A DNA stretch of 20,650 nt, from assembly GCA_946612185.1 (NCBI GenBank), contig CAMOEP010000004.1, positions 1 through 20,650 on the forward strand, written 5' to 3'. Origin of the DNA: an uncultured Ruminococcus sp. (lineage in GTDB: Bacteria > Bacillota > Clostridia > Oscillospirales > Ruminococcaceae). This document shows positions 1 to 7,153 of this stretch, piece by piece. Within the stretch, counting starts at the first letter, position 1. Each line of letters opens with the position of its first letter. Position numbers and translations under genes: made by a program. A model generated the notes under the pieces. The model did no database searches. It saw nothing but the letters and a program-made list of their open reading frames with translations, and was not told the DNA's origin.

Positions 1-1
1 A

Positions 2-1207
2 AAGAGCGAGTGCTTCGGCGCACAGCTTTCAGATACCGAGCGTGAGATGACAGCGGAACTTATGAGCCGCATGGACTTTATCCGTGATATCCTCACCGGC
101 AGGAAGAATACAGCGGATATGTTCGCAGACGATGTGCTTTCTCCTGAGAAGATGTCCATGACCGAGACAGGCGTAACTTCCAGCATCAGCATCATAGCAC
201 AGAAGATAAACGACCTCTTTAAGCAGACCGGAAAGTGCGTGAATGTGGCAGTATTCGGTGCGAGAACAGGTGTACTTGCAAAGTCTCTCCTTGAAAAGAC
301 AAAGGGCGCAGAAACTTCCCTTACCCTTATAGATTCTACAGAATTTTTCTTACAGCAGGCTAAGAGCAATCTTGCCGGTGAGAACTGCCGTTTCGAGACT
401 ATCAAGGAATTCGTTCCGGACGAACTCAGAAACGCATATGACGTGGTTATCGCCGTAAACGAACTCCACACAAGAGAGGACGTTCCCCAGGGAATCTTCA
501 TCATCAGGGAACTGATAAACGAAAACGGCACAGCTTTCGTAACCGACCTGAACGAATTCCCGCCGATATCCAGAATAACCGCAGCACTTATCGAGAATGC
601 TTTCGAGAACTTTACTTCCGAGAACCGTCCGAAGCCCAATGACCCAACTGTTCCGGCAGATAAAATGGCGGACTACTTCGCACAGGCAGGATTCAGGAGC
701 GTAAAGTGGCAGGGACTTGAAAATTCACTGTTCTTCCTGCTTGAAGCTAACGGAAAGAACTCAGTAAAGCCCGTGTCCGTAAGCGAAATCCGTGATTACC
801 TCAGCCAGCAGATGCCGGAGTATATGGTACCTGAGAAGCTTATTTTCCTGGACAGAATTCCCATGACCAAAAACGGCAAGGCGGACAGAGTACGCATCGA
901 GGAACTTGTATCCGAGGAGGAAGTAACCGACCTGATACCGCCCAGGACTGAGACTGAGAAGAAGATAGCAGCTTTCTGGAAGGATATCCTGGGACTGAAA
1001 GAAGTCGGCATAAACCAGAGCTTTTTCAAGGCAGGCGGAGACAGTCTCCTTGCCACACATCTTCTCACGCTGGTCAAGAAAGAGTACGACCTTGACCTGT
1101 CACTGAAAGAGATGTACGACGACCCCACACTTGAATCCATAGCAGCATCAATTGACGAAAAGCTTGCGGAAAGCGCAGACGACGATACCGAATTCGGTGA
1201 GATATAA
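2..1207 (+). CDS. Nonribosomal peptide synthetase, C-terminal part (5' end outside window): embedded methyltransferase-like domain, A-domain tail, carrier domain
   Basis: The frame is open to the left edge, so the ATG at 47 is internal; 401 residues are visible. Residues 1 to about 250 resemble the methyltransferase-like domain inserted into adenylation domains of siderophore synthetases such as PchE/PchF and HMWP2: a Rossmann-type start with FGARTG (residues 85-90), then YDVVIAVNELHT, which matches the usual 'vNvLHAT' stretch. The adenylation domain then resumes (EIRDYLSQQMPEYMVP, then IPMTKNGKADR with the A10 lysine near 293). A peptidyl carrier domain follows with FFKAGGDSLLATHL; the phosphopantetheine serine is near 348. 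The protein ends in an acidic tail with no thioesterase, reductase or condensation domain after the carrier. The SAM-binding glycine motif is degenerate (see findings). The FAAL gene starts 15 bp downstream, so the two are probably co-transcribed. Substrate specificity cannot be read because the A-domain core lies upstream. Confidence 0.9.
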   Translation, partial: KSECFGAQLSDTEREMTAELMSRMDFIRDILTGRKNTADMFADDVLSPEKMSMTETGVTSSISIIAQKINDLFKQTGKCVNVAVFGARTGVLAKSLLEKTKGAETSLTLIDSTEFFLQQAKSNLAGENCRFETIKEFVPDELRNAYDVVIAVNELHTREDVPQGIFIIRELINENGTAFVTDLNEFPPISRITAALIENAFENFTSENRPKPNDPTVPADKMADYFAQAGFRSVKWQGLENSLFFLLEANGKNSVKPVSVSEIRDYLSQQMPEYMVPEKLIFLDRIPMTKNGKADRVRIEELVSEEEVTDLIPPRTETEKKIAAFWKDILGLKEVGINQSFFKAGGDSLLATHLLTLVKKEYDLDLSLKEMYDDPTLESIAASIDEKLAESADDDTEFGEI

Positions 1208-1222
1208 CAGAAAGGAACTAAA

Positions 1223-3316
1223 ATGAACGAAACAAAAAACCTGACAATTGCTGGACTACTCGCAGACAGAGCTGAGAAAACCCCCGATGATACAGCATTT
1301 ATCTATGTGGACGAAAATGGTTCAGAAAGCTATACTTTCAAGGCATTTTACGAAAAGGCAGCAATTTTCGCATCATTCCTCAAAAGCAGAGGAGTAAGCA
1401 GAAACGACCGCTGCGTACTGGTATTCAGACAGAACATCGAGGTGATGTACGCATTTTTCGCCTGCAATATCCTGGGAGCGTCAGCAGTACCGCTGGAATT
1501 CCCTGACAAGGACAGCGACATCGAAAAGCTTGCCAGGATAGTGGAGAAGTGCGCAGCGGTTTGCGTACTCACAAACGATAGCGAAAGGGAGCAGGTAAGC
1601 CGTATATCAGCCGAAAATCTGGGCGGAGCGGCAGTATACTCCCCGGAGCAGTCAAAGGGCTTTGAGATGACCGGGGATATTGTTAAGGGCAATATGCCGG
1701 TGCTTCAGTACACTTCCGGTTCGACAAGCGAGCCGAAGGGCGTAATGGTAACTGAGGAGTCGCTCCTTAATAACCTGAAACAGATACAGTCCAAGCTTCA
1801 TCTTGACAGCAGCAGCCGTTGGGTAAGCTGGATACCCTATCATCACGATATGGGACTTATCGCCGGACTTCTTACAAGTGCCTATTCCGGCTGTGCTGAC
1901 GTATTCATGACACCTCAGCTTTTCAAGAAGAACCCCATGAAGTGGCTGGAGGCAGTAAGCGAATTCGGCGGAACTCATACCGTAGCCCCTAACTTTGCCT
2001 TCGAGCTTATGAACGGACTTCTCACCAAAGACCTTGAAGCCGGAAACCCCAGGAATATCTCCCTTGCGTCAGTAAAGGGTATGCTCAGCGGTTCAGAGCC
2101 GATAAGGTTCAATACTTTCCTGAAATTCATCGAGATAAGCGGAAAGTACGGCATGAAGGACGATATCATCAGAACCGGCTACGGACTGGCTGAGTCCACG
2201 CTGGTAGTAAGCCTTAACGACCTTGACAGTCCTATCGGCTGGCTGAAACTGAATAAAAAGGCACTTGCGTCGAATATAGTTGAGATAGCCGGCAGAGGCA
2301 GACTTTGCGGAAGCACCGAAAAGGCTGACGAGAATAACGAGGACTATACCTACCTGGTTGGAAATGGTACTACAGTAGACGATAACAAGGTAATGGTGCT
2401 TGATTCCGACGGCGAGGAACTTCCTCCCCTGAAAATAGGCGAAGTTTGCATTTCTGGCCCGACTCTTGCCCAGGGTTATCTGGATAACCCGGAAGCTACC
2501 AATGAGGTATTCGTAAAGACCGCATCAGGCGAAACGATACTCCATTCAGGCGATGCCGGATTCTGGGGCGAGGACGGTGAACTTTACATCACCGGCAGAT
2601 TCAAGGACATGATAGTTATCCACGGCGAGAACTACTTCCCCGCAGACATCGAGGAAGTTTCCGCAAAGAGTGACCCTGCGCTGAGTTATGGCGCTTGCGC
2701 TTTTTCCGGTTCTGACGAGGACGAGGACAGCCTTGTTATCGTGCAGGAGGTATCCGATGAAGCGGTAGAAAGCGCAGATTTCAGCGATATTGCTGAGAAG
2801 ATAAGAAACGCCGTACTTGCGTCATTCTCACTGGTAGTAAAGGCAGTCGTACTTGTAAGGGCGGAGAGTATCCCCCGTACAGAAAGCAGAAAGATACAGC
2901 ATAAAAAGACCCGTACACTGTTCCTGAAAAATGCGCTTGAAAAGGTGCTTTACCAGACTGAGAACCAGGCTGAAACTGACCTGAGCGAGGTAAAGATCGA
3001 GAGCGAGGACGATCTGAAGAAAGTCATCACAGAGGGACTTGCTGCCTATCTGGGACTTTCTCCGGATAAGATCGACCTGACAATGCCGTTTATGCAGATG
3101 GGAATAAATTCCGAGCTGTCGGTAAAAATGGTCAACAAGATCAATACGATCCCGCAGATAGAACTTGCCATTGCAGATATATTCAACTACAACACCGTAG
3201 AGAAGTTCGCATCATACATATACAGCCGTTTCTTCGCAGCAGACACCGCTGCAGAAGACCTTGACAGCATGGACGAGAACGAACTTGCAGACCTTCTGGC
3301 TGCTGAACTTAACTGA
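1223..3316 (+). CDS. Fatty-acyl-AMP ligase (FAAL)-like protein with C-terminal acyl/peptidyl carrier domain
   Basis: Predicted to adenylate a carboxylic acid, probably a fatty acid, and load it on a carrier domain as the starter of the peptide. The 697 residues show FAAL hallmarks: LQYTSGSTSEPKGVMVT (161-177, P-loop-like A3 motif), WIPYHHDMGLI (203-213), VAPNFAFEL (254-262), GYGLAEST (319-326), and a long insert-containing stretch before VGNGTTVDDNKVMVLD (379-394) as in FAALs rather than acyl-CoA ligases. The C-terminal lobe has GRFKDMIVIHGENYFPADIEE (458-478) and TESRKIQ with a lysine near 557. A carrier domain occupies about 595-670, with MGINS placing the phosphopantetheine serine at 630. 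The acidic tail ending ELADLLAAELN is typical of assembly-line carrier proteins. The start has AAAGGA 6 nt upstream. An aryl-acid ligase is the main alternative, but the motifs favour FAAL. Confidence 0.88.
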   Translation: MNETKNLTIAGLLADRAEKTPDDTAFIYVDENGSESYTFKAFYEKAAIFASFLKSRGVSRNDRCVLVFRQNIEVMYAFFACNILGASAVPLEFPDKDSDIEKLARIVEKCAAVCVLTNDSEREQVSRISAENLGGAAVYSPEQSKGFEMTGDIVKGNMPVLQYTSGSTSEPKGVMVTEESLLNNLKQIQSKLHLDSSSRWVSWIPYHHDMGLIAGLLTSAYSGCADVFMTPQLFKKNPMKWLEAVSEFGGTHTVAPNFAFELMNGLLTKDLEAGNPRNISLASVKGMLSGSEPIRFNTFLKFIEISGKYGMKDDIIRTGYGLAESTLVVSLNDLDSPIGWLKLNKKALASNIVEIAGRGRLCGSTEKADENNEDYTYLVGNGTTVDDNKVMVLDSDGEELPPLKIGEVCISGPTLAQGYLDNPEATNEVFVKTASGETILHSGDAGFWGEDGELYITGRFKDMIVIHGENYFPADIEEVSAKSDPALSYGACAFSGSDEDEDSLVIVQEVSDEAVESADFSDIAEKIRNAVLASFSLVVKAVVLVRAESIPRTESRKIQHKKTRTLFLKNALEKVLYQTENQAETDLSEVKIESEDDLKKVITEGLAAYLGLSPDKIDLTMPFMQMGINSELSVKMVNKINTIPQIELAIADIFNYNTVEKFASYIYSRFFAADTAAEDLDSMDENELADLLAAELN

Positions 3317-3328
3317 TAAGAATACTCC

Positions 3329-3361
3329 AAAAAGACCTGCTCTGGAAACGGAGCAGGTTTT
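3329..3361 (+). terminator. Rho-independent terminator after NRPS/FAAL genes
   Basis: Stem ACCTGCTC (3335-3342) with GAGCAGGT (3351-3358), extendable by one T-G pair, 6-8 nt loop, flanked by five A and a short T run (3358-3361). It begins 13 bp after the FAAL stop and separates the biosynthetic genes from the transport operon. The short T run makes partial read-through plausible. Confidence 0.8.
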
Positions 3362-3393
3362 AATGGCGCATATTCATTAACCAAATGGCGCAT
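3362..3393 (+). promoter_or_regulatory. Direct repeats upstream of -35: candidate AraC-family activator site
   Basis: Two identical copies of AATGGCGCAT (3362-3371 and 3384-3393) start 22 bp apart, about two helical turns. A weaker third copy, TGGTGCTT (3405-3412), touches the -35. Tandem direct half-sites on one face of the helix just upstream of -35 are the usual layout for AraC-family activators, and an AraC-family gene lies in the operon. The assignment to that protein is inference. Confidence 0.5.
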
Positions 3394-3410
3394 TTGTGTC
3401 TTTTTGGTGC

Positions 3411-3439
3411 TTGAAATTGTGTAGTTATTAGGTTATAAT
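3411..3439 (+). promoter_or_regulatory. Promoter of the ECF/ABC transport operon
   Basis: TTGAAA (3411-3416), a 17-bp spacer, and TATAAT (3434-3439): an essentially consensus housekeeping promoter. Transcription would start near 3446, leaving a leader of about 40 nt before the S-component start. A promoter this strong would be expected to need repression, which fits the dyads overlapping it. Confidence 0.85.
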
Positions 3440-3460
3440 AACTAAGGTTGCAGCAACTAA
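3422..3460. promoter_or_regulatory. Tandem dyad operator over -10 and +1 (DtxR/IdeR-like half-site)
   Basis: TAGTTATT (3422-3429) and AATAACTA (3437-3444) form a perfect 8-bp inverted repeat spanning the -10. Two adjacent 15-bp units are imperfect direct repeats, GGTTATAATAACTAA (3431-3445) and GGTTGCAGCAACTAA (3446-3460); each is itself a dyad of GGTT and AACT(AA) half-sites. The left half TTAGGTTA (3428-3435) equals the half-site of the known DtxR/IdeR consensus TTAGGTTAGSCTAACCTAA; the right half is shifted by one base. A metal-responsive repressor binding here would block RNA polymerase. The repressor gene itself is not in the window. Confidence 0.6.
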
Positions 3461-3485
3461 CAAAAATAAAATTATGGAGGATAAT

Positions 3486-4094
3486 ATGAACGTTCAGAAA
3501 ACATCGACCGGTAAAATGAATGGAAAGGAGCTGATAACAGTCGGCATCTTTTCGGCTATCTATTTCGCCATAAACCTTGTCTTTATGGTCGCAGGCGGAA
3601 TACACCCTATCATCTGGCTTATGATGCCCGCATTCATCGCACTTTGCACAGGCGTGCCATATATGCTTCTTTGTGCTAAAGTGCCGAAAACCGGTGCAAT
3701 AACCCTTATGGGACTTATCACAGGTCTTATTTACTTCGCAACAGGAACATTTACTATCGTGATACTTCTCACATTCCTTGCTGCCTGCATCATAGCAGAG
3801 ATCATCAGAAAAGCCACAGGCTACAAAAGTACGGTGGGAAACCTTTTCTCCTACGTTGTTTTCTCCGTGGGAATGATAGGTTCGCCCCTCCCCATATGGC
3901 TTTTCAGAAACGACTTTCTCACCCAGATAAGGGAGCAGGGAATGGGCGAGCATTATGTACAAGTGCTTGACGGACTGGCAACCGGCAAGATGCTTGTGAT
4001 AATGATACTCCTCACAATAATATGTGCATTTGTCGGTTCGGGACTTTCAAAGATAATGTTCCGCAAGCACTTTGAAAAGGCAGGAATGGTGTAA
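3486..4094 (+). CDS. ECF transporter S component, MptD/Trep_Strep-like
   Basis: Predicted substrate-binding membrane subunit of an energy-coupling-factor importer. At 202 residues it has about five to six hydrophobic segments (roughly 18-36, 40-63, 68-87, 88-107, 115-140, 168-188) and a positively charged end (RKHFEKAGMV), the usual length and shape of S components. It resembles the family labelled MptD or Trep_Strep, whose substrates are mostly undefined. The start at 3486 was chosen because GGAGG (3476-3480) lies 5 nt upstream; the in-frame ATG at 3474 overlaps that ribosome binding site. It is the first gene of the operon and its stop overlaps the next start (TAATG), implying coupled translation with EcfT. 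Family recognition is from overall pattern, not alignment. Confidence 0.78.
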   Translation: MNVQKTSTGKMNGKELITVGIFSAIYFAINLVFMVAGGIHPIIWLMMPAFIALCTGVPYMLLCAKVPKTGAITLMGLITGLIYFATGTFTIVILLTFLAACIIAEIIRKATGYKSTVGNLFSYVVFSVGMIGSPLPIWLFRNDFLTQIREQGMGEHYVQVLDGLATGKMLVIMILLTIICAFVGSGLSKIMFRKHFEKAGMV

Positions 4095-4753
4095 TGCTGA
4101 AGCTTGACCCAAGAACCTGTCTGATACTTCTGGTCATCGCAAATGTGGTAATATTCATACAGAACAGTGCGGTTATCGAAATAGTGTGGATAGGGCTTCT
4201 GCTCGTGCTTTTGTGCATATGCGGCGCAGCCCGTTCAGCGGCAAAGCTTGCGGGAGTATTCGCTGGCTGCATGATACTCCAGTACATCATCTTCCCCATT
4301 GCACCGAAAGCGATAGTGAGCATATTCTTCATATTCATATCCTACGCAAGAAAAGCAATGCCCTGTCTTATCGTGGGTACGCTTATCATGAAGACCGTTT
4401 CCGTCCGGGAACTTACCGCAGCACTTTTGAAATGGAAAGTACCATACAGTTTCATAATATCCCTTTCAGTTTCCATACGCTACTTCCCGGCGATAAAGGA
4501 GGAGATAGGGTATATCCGTGATGCTATGAAGCTTCGCAATATAAAGTTTGCGGACAAATTCGAGTGCATGATAGTTCCCATAATGATGTCGGCAGCAGCC
4601 ACATCGGACGAACTTTCAGCCGCAGCAGTCACCAGAGGTATCGAGAATCCCTGTGAAAAGACCAGTATAATCGACATAAAGTACGGCATTGCCGACTATA
4701 TCTGTATAGCTGCCGGAATACTGTTCACAGTGCTTGCGGTGGTTATCCGCTGA
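4094..4753 (+). CDS. ECF transporter transmembrane (T) component
   Basis: Membrane scaffold that couples the ATPases to the S component. The 219-residue protein is hydrophobic, with segments near 8-22, 28-44, 50-68, 72-85, 90-100 and 200-218, and a cytoplasmic section carrying the two EcfT coupling motifs: RDAMKLRNI (142-150) and AAAVTRGIENP (176-186), the counterparts of the paired Ala-Arg-X motifs that dock on EcfA. SIRYFPAIKEEI (127-138) before the first motif is also family-typical. The start overlaps the S-component stop by one base, and EcfA begins 11 bp after its stop, so the three genes encode a complete dedicated ECF module. Confidence 0.88.
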   Translation: MLKLDPRTCLILLVIANVVIFIQNSAVIEIVWIGLLLVLLCICGAARSAAKLAGVFAGCMILQYIIFPIAPKAIVSIFFIFISYARKAMPCLIVGTLIMKTVSVRELTAALLKWKVPYSFIISLSVSIRYFPAIKEEIGYIRDAMKLRNIKFADKFECMIVPIMMSAAATSDELSAAAVTRGIENPCEKTSIIDIKYGIADYICIAAGILFTVLAVVIR

Positions 4754-4764
4754 GGAGGACGGCA

Positions 4765-6165
4765 ATGATAGAGATAAAGGACACAAGCTTTGATTACGTC
4801 AAGGGTCAGAATACTCTTGACCATGTTAACATCAATATCGGAAAAGGAGAGTGCGTACTCCTGTGCGGCGAAAGCGGCTGCGGCAAGACTACAGTCACCA
4901 AGCTGATAAACGGGCTGATACCGCACTTTGAAGAAAACGGAGAACTCAGAGGAAAAGTCACCGTGGCAGGGCTTGACACCGCAAAAGCGGAACTTTATCA
5001 GCTTAGCTGTCATGTGGGTTCGGTTTTCCAGAATCCCAAGTCCCAGTTTTTCCATACCGATGCGGAGAGCGAGATAGTGTTCGGACTGGAAAATTCCGGC
5101 ACTGACCCGGCAATTATCCGTCAGCGTCTTGATGATACCGTCAGGGAACTCGGCATAAGCTCAATGCTTGGACGGAGCGTATTCTCAATGTCCGGCGGCG
5201 AGAAGCAGATGCTTGCGTTTGCGTCGGTATACGCAATGGGAGCGGATATATTCGTTCTCGACGAGCCGACAGCGAACCTGGACGAAGGTGCGATACAGCT
5301 TCTTGCACGGCTTATCCGCAAGTGCAAGACCGACGGCAAGACGGTAGTTATCGCAGAGCATAGGCTATACTTCCTTATGGAGCTTATCGACCGGGCGATA
5401 TATATGGAAAAGGGCAGGGTAGTCCGGGAGTTCACACGGGAGCAGTTCTCGGCACTCACTGACAGCGAGCGCATCTCAATGGGACTGCGGACGCTGACTA
5501 AAACGGCGCTTATCCCACGGATAGATCACGGTCAGCAGAATGTCCCGAAAGGACTGGAAGTCCGGGGACTTAGCTTCCGCTACGGCAAGCAGAAGGTTTT
5601 CACCGGGCTTGACCTGAACGCCGGATACGGCGAGATAATCGGCATAATCGGCAAAAACGGCGCAGGAAAAAGTACCCTCAGCCGATGCCTGTGCGGACTT
5701 ATCAAGGAAAGCGACGGCGAGATACTTCTTGACGGCAAGCGGCTGAAAGACCGTGCAAGGCGGAAGGAAAGCTTCCTTGTGATGCAGGACGTTAACCACC
5801 AGCTATTCTCTGACAGTGTGACAAACGAGTGCCATATGTCCTCGGAGGACGTTAGCGAGGAAAGGGCAGACCATATCCTCTCCCTTCTTGACCTGGCTGA
5901 CTTCAAGGATAAGCACCCTATGGCACTTTCCGGCGGTCAGAAACAGCGTCTTGCAGTAGCTACGGCGATACTGTCCGGGAAAAAGATACTGGTATTTGAC
6001 GAGCCTTCCAGCGGACTTGACTACAGAAGAATGGAATCCGTCAGCAGTATGCTGAAAAAGATAGCCGCAGATGACCGCATAATCATCGTCGTGTCACACG
6101 ACTATGAACTGCTCAACAACATCTGCGACAGGTGCTTCTGCGTGACAGGAGAAAAGGATCAGTAA
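4765..6165 (+). CDS. Fused ECF transporter ATPase (two ABC domains in one chain)
   Basis: Energises the ECF module. The 466-residue chain has two complete ABC ATPase domains in place of separate EcfA1 and EcfA2. Domain 1: Walker A GESGCGKT (35-42), Q-loop Gln 89, signature SMSGGEKQM (141-149), Walker B FVLDEPT (163-169), H-loop His 199. Domain 2: Walker A GKNGAGKS (296-303), signature ALSGGQKQR (387-395), Walker B ILVFDEPSSGLD (408-419), H-loop His 445. All catalytic positions are present in both halves, so both sites could hydrolyse ATP. GGAGG (4754-4758) lies 6 nt before the start. Fused EcfA chains of this size are common in Firmicutes with MptD-type S components. Confidence 0.92.
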   Translation: MIEIKDTSFDYVKGQNTLDHVNINIGKGECVLLCGESGCGKTTVTKLINGLIPHFEENGELRGKVTVAGLDTAKAELYQLSCHVGSVFQNPKSQFFHTDAESEIVFGLENSGTDPAIIRQRLDDTVRELGISSMLGRSVFSMSGGEKQMLAFASVYAMGADIFVLDEPTANLDEGAIQLLARLIRKCKTDGKTVVIAEHRLYFLMELIDRAIYMEKGRVVREFTREQFSALTDSERISMGLRTLTKTALIPRIDHGQQNVPKGLEVRGLSFRYGKQKVFTGLDLNAGYGEIIGIIGKNGAGKSTLSRCLCGLIKESDGEILLDGKRLKDRARRKESFLVMQDVNHQLFSDSVTNECHMSSEDVSEERADHILSLLDLADFKDKHPMALSGGQKQRLAVATAILSGKKILVFDEPSSGLDYRRMESVSSMLKKIAADDRIIIVVSHDYELLNNICDRCFCVTGEKDQ

Positions 6166-6166
6166 A

Positions 6167-7153
6167 ATGACGTTTGACCTGAAAAATATGTACTTCGGCA
6201 ACGACGTGACCGACGTGTTCGAGAAGGACGGATGCAAGATAATGCGCCTTGCTACTGAGGCAGGCGAGGGTATCATGACCGTCTATGACGTTCTTGACGG
6301 GGTATACATCATGTACAATAATTTCCACATGGAAAGCTGCCGGTCGGACTTTGTACCCGGCGACAATGTACTTTGCATCGACCACTGCCGTGAAGGCAGG
6401 ATAGAAACGGGGGTATCTGATAATGCCTGCTGTTGTCTGTCCGCAGGTGAACTGAGGATAGACAATGGTATGCACAATCACGGCTTGTCACGTTTCCCCC
6501 TGAATCATTACTACGGGCTTTCGATAGCCTTTGAACTTGACAAGGCGCAGGCAGCACTTGACAGCTTCATCAGGGAGTTCCGGGTAAAGCTGTCGGACAT
6601 CTCCCGGAAGTACTGTGCCGAAAAGACATCGTATGTCATCTCCTCCTCGCCTGAGATAACCCACATTTTCTCAGAGCTTTACAATGTGCCGTCGAAGATA
6701 AAGCGGGACTACTGCCGGATAAAGGTGCTGGAACTGCTTCTTTACCTTGACGCACTGGAGATAGACAGATACAAGACGGAAAAACCATATTTCTACAAAG
6801 GTCAGATAGAGAAGATACACGCAATACACGAACTTATGGTATCTGACCTGACACGTTCATACACGATAGAGGAACTGTCCCGGAAATTCGACATTGCTCC
6901 CACATCGCTGAAGAAGTGTTTCAGCAGCGTCTACGGCAGCCCCATATTCTCCTACATGAAGAATTACCGGCTTGACCGTGCGGCATCGCTTCTTAAAACA
7001 GAGCCTTCCATGAAGGTGGCGGATATAGCAATGGCAGTAGGCTACGAGAGTGCAAGCAAGTTCTCAATGGCATTCCGCAAGGAAATGGGCAGAAATCCTC
7101 TTGATTACCGTAAATACGCAATTCAGACTGAGGTGAATCCAAATGAAGAATGA
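6167..7153 (+). CDS. AraC-family transcriptional regulator (YbtA/PchR-like context)
   Basis: Likely activator of this operon and perhaps of the NRPS genes. Of 328 residues, the N-terminal about 210 are a ligand-sensing region containing the stretch CIDHCREGRIE (70-80) and FPLNHYYGLSI (110-120), both typical of AraC proteins in siderophore loci. The C-terminal DNA-binding domain has two helix-turn-helix motifs, near 232-254 (TIEELSRKFDIAPTSLKKCF) and 283-305 (KVADIAMAVGYESASKFSMAF), ending GRNPLDYRK. The sensor region is unusually rich in Cys/His (C70, H73, C74, C88-C90, H103, H105). The start is 1 bp after the EcfA stop with AAAGG 9 nt upstream; the end overlaps the next gene by 11 bp. YbtA (yersiniabactin) and PchR (pyochelin) are the known functional models; the actual ligand is unknown. 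Confidence 0.87.
   Translation: MTFDLKNMYFGNDVTDVFEKDGCKIMRLATEAGEGIMTVYDVLDGVYIMYNNFHMESCRSDFVPGDNVLCIDHCREGRIETGVSDNACCCLSAGELRIDNGMHNHGLSRFPLNHYYGLSIAFELDKAQAALDSFIREFRVKLSDISRKYCAEKTSYVISSSPEITHIFSELYNVPSKIKRDYCRIKVLELLLYLDALEIDRYKTEKPYFYKGQIEKIHAIHELMVSDLTRSYTIEELSRKFDIAPTSLKKCFSSVYGSPIFSYMKNYRLDRAASLLKTEPSMKVADIAMAVGYESASKFSMAFRKEMGRNPLDYRKYAIQTEVNPNEE

Noticed and set aside
3440..3486. Riboswitch or attenuator in the leader of the transport operon
   Set aside because: The leader is only about 40 nt and its inverted repeats are better explained as DNA operators; no known riboswitch core was recognised.
3360..3962. 200-residue Cys/His-rich reading frame on the - strand
   Set aside because: It lies antisense to the well-supported S component, spans the promoter and terminator, has no ribosome binding site, and its Cys/His content is what antisense reading of hydrophobic codons produces.
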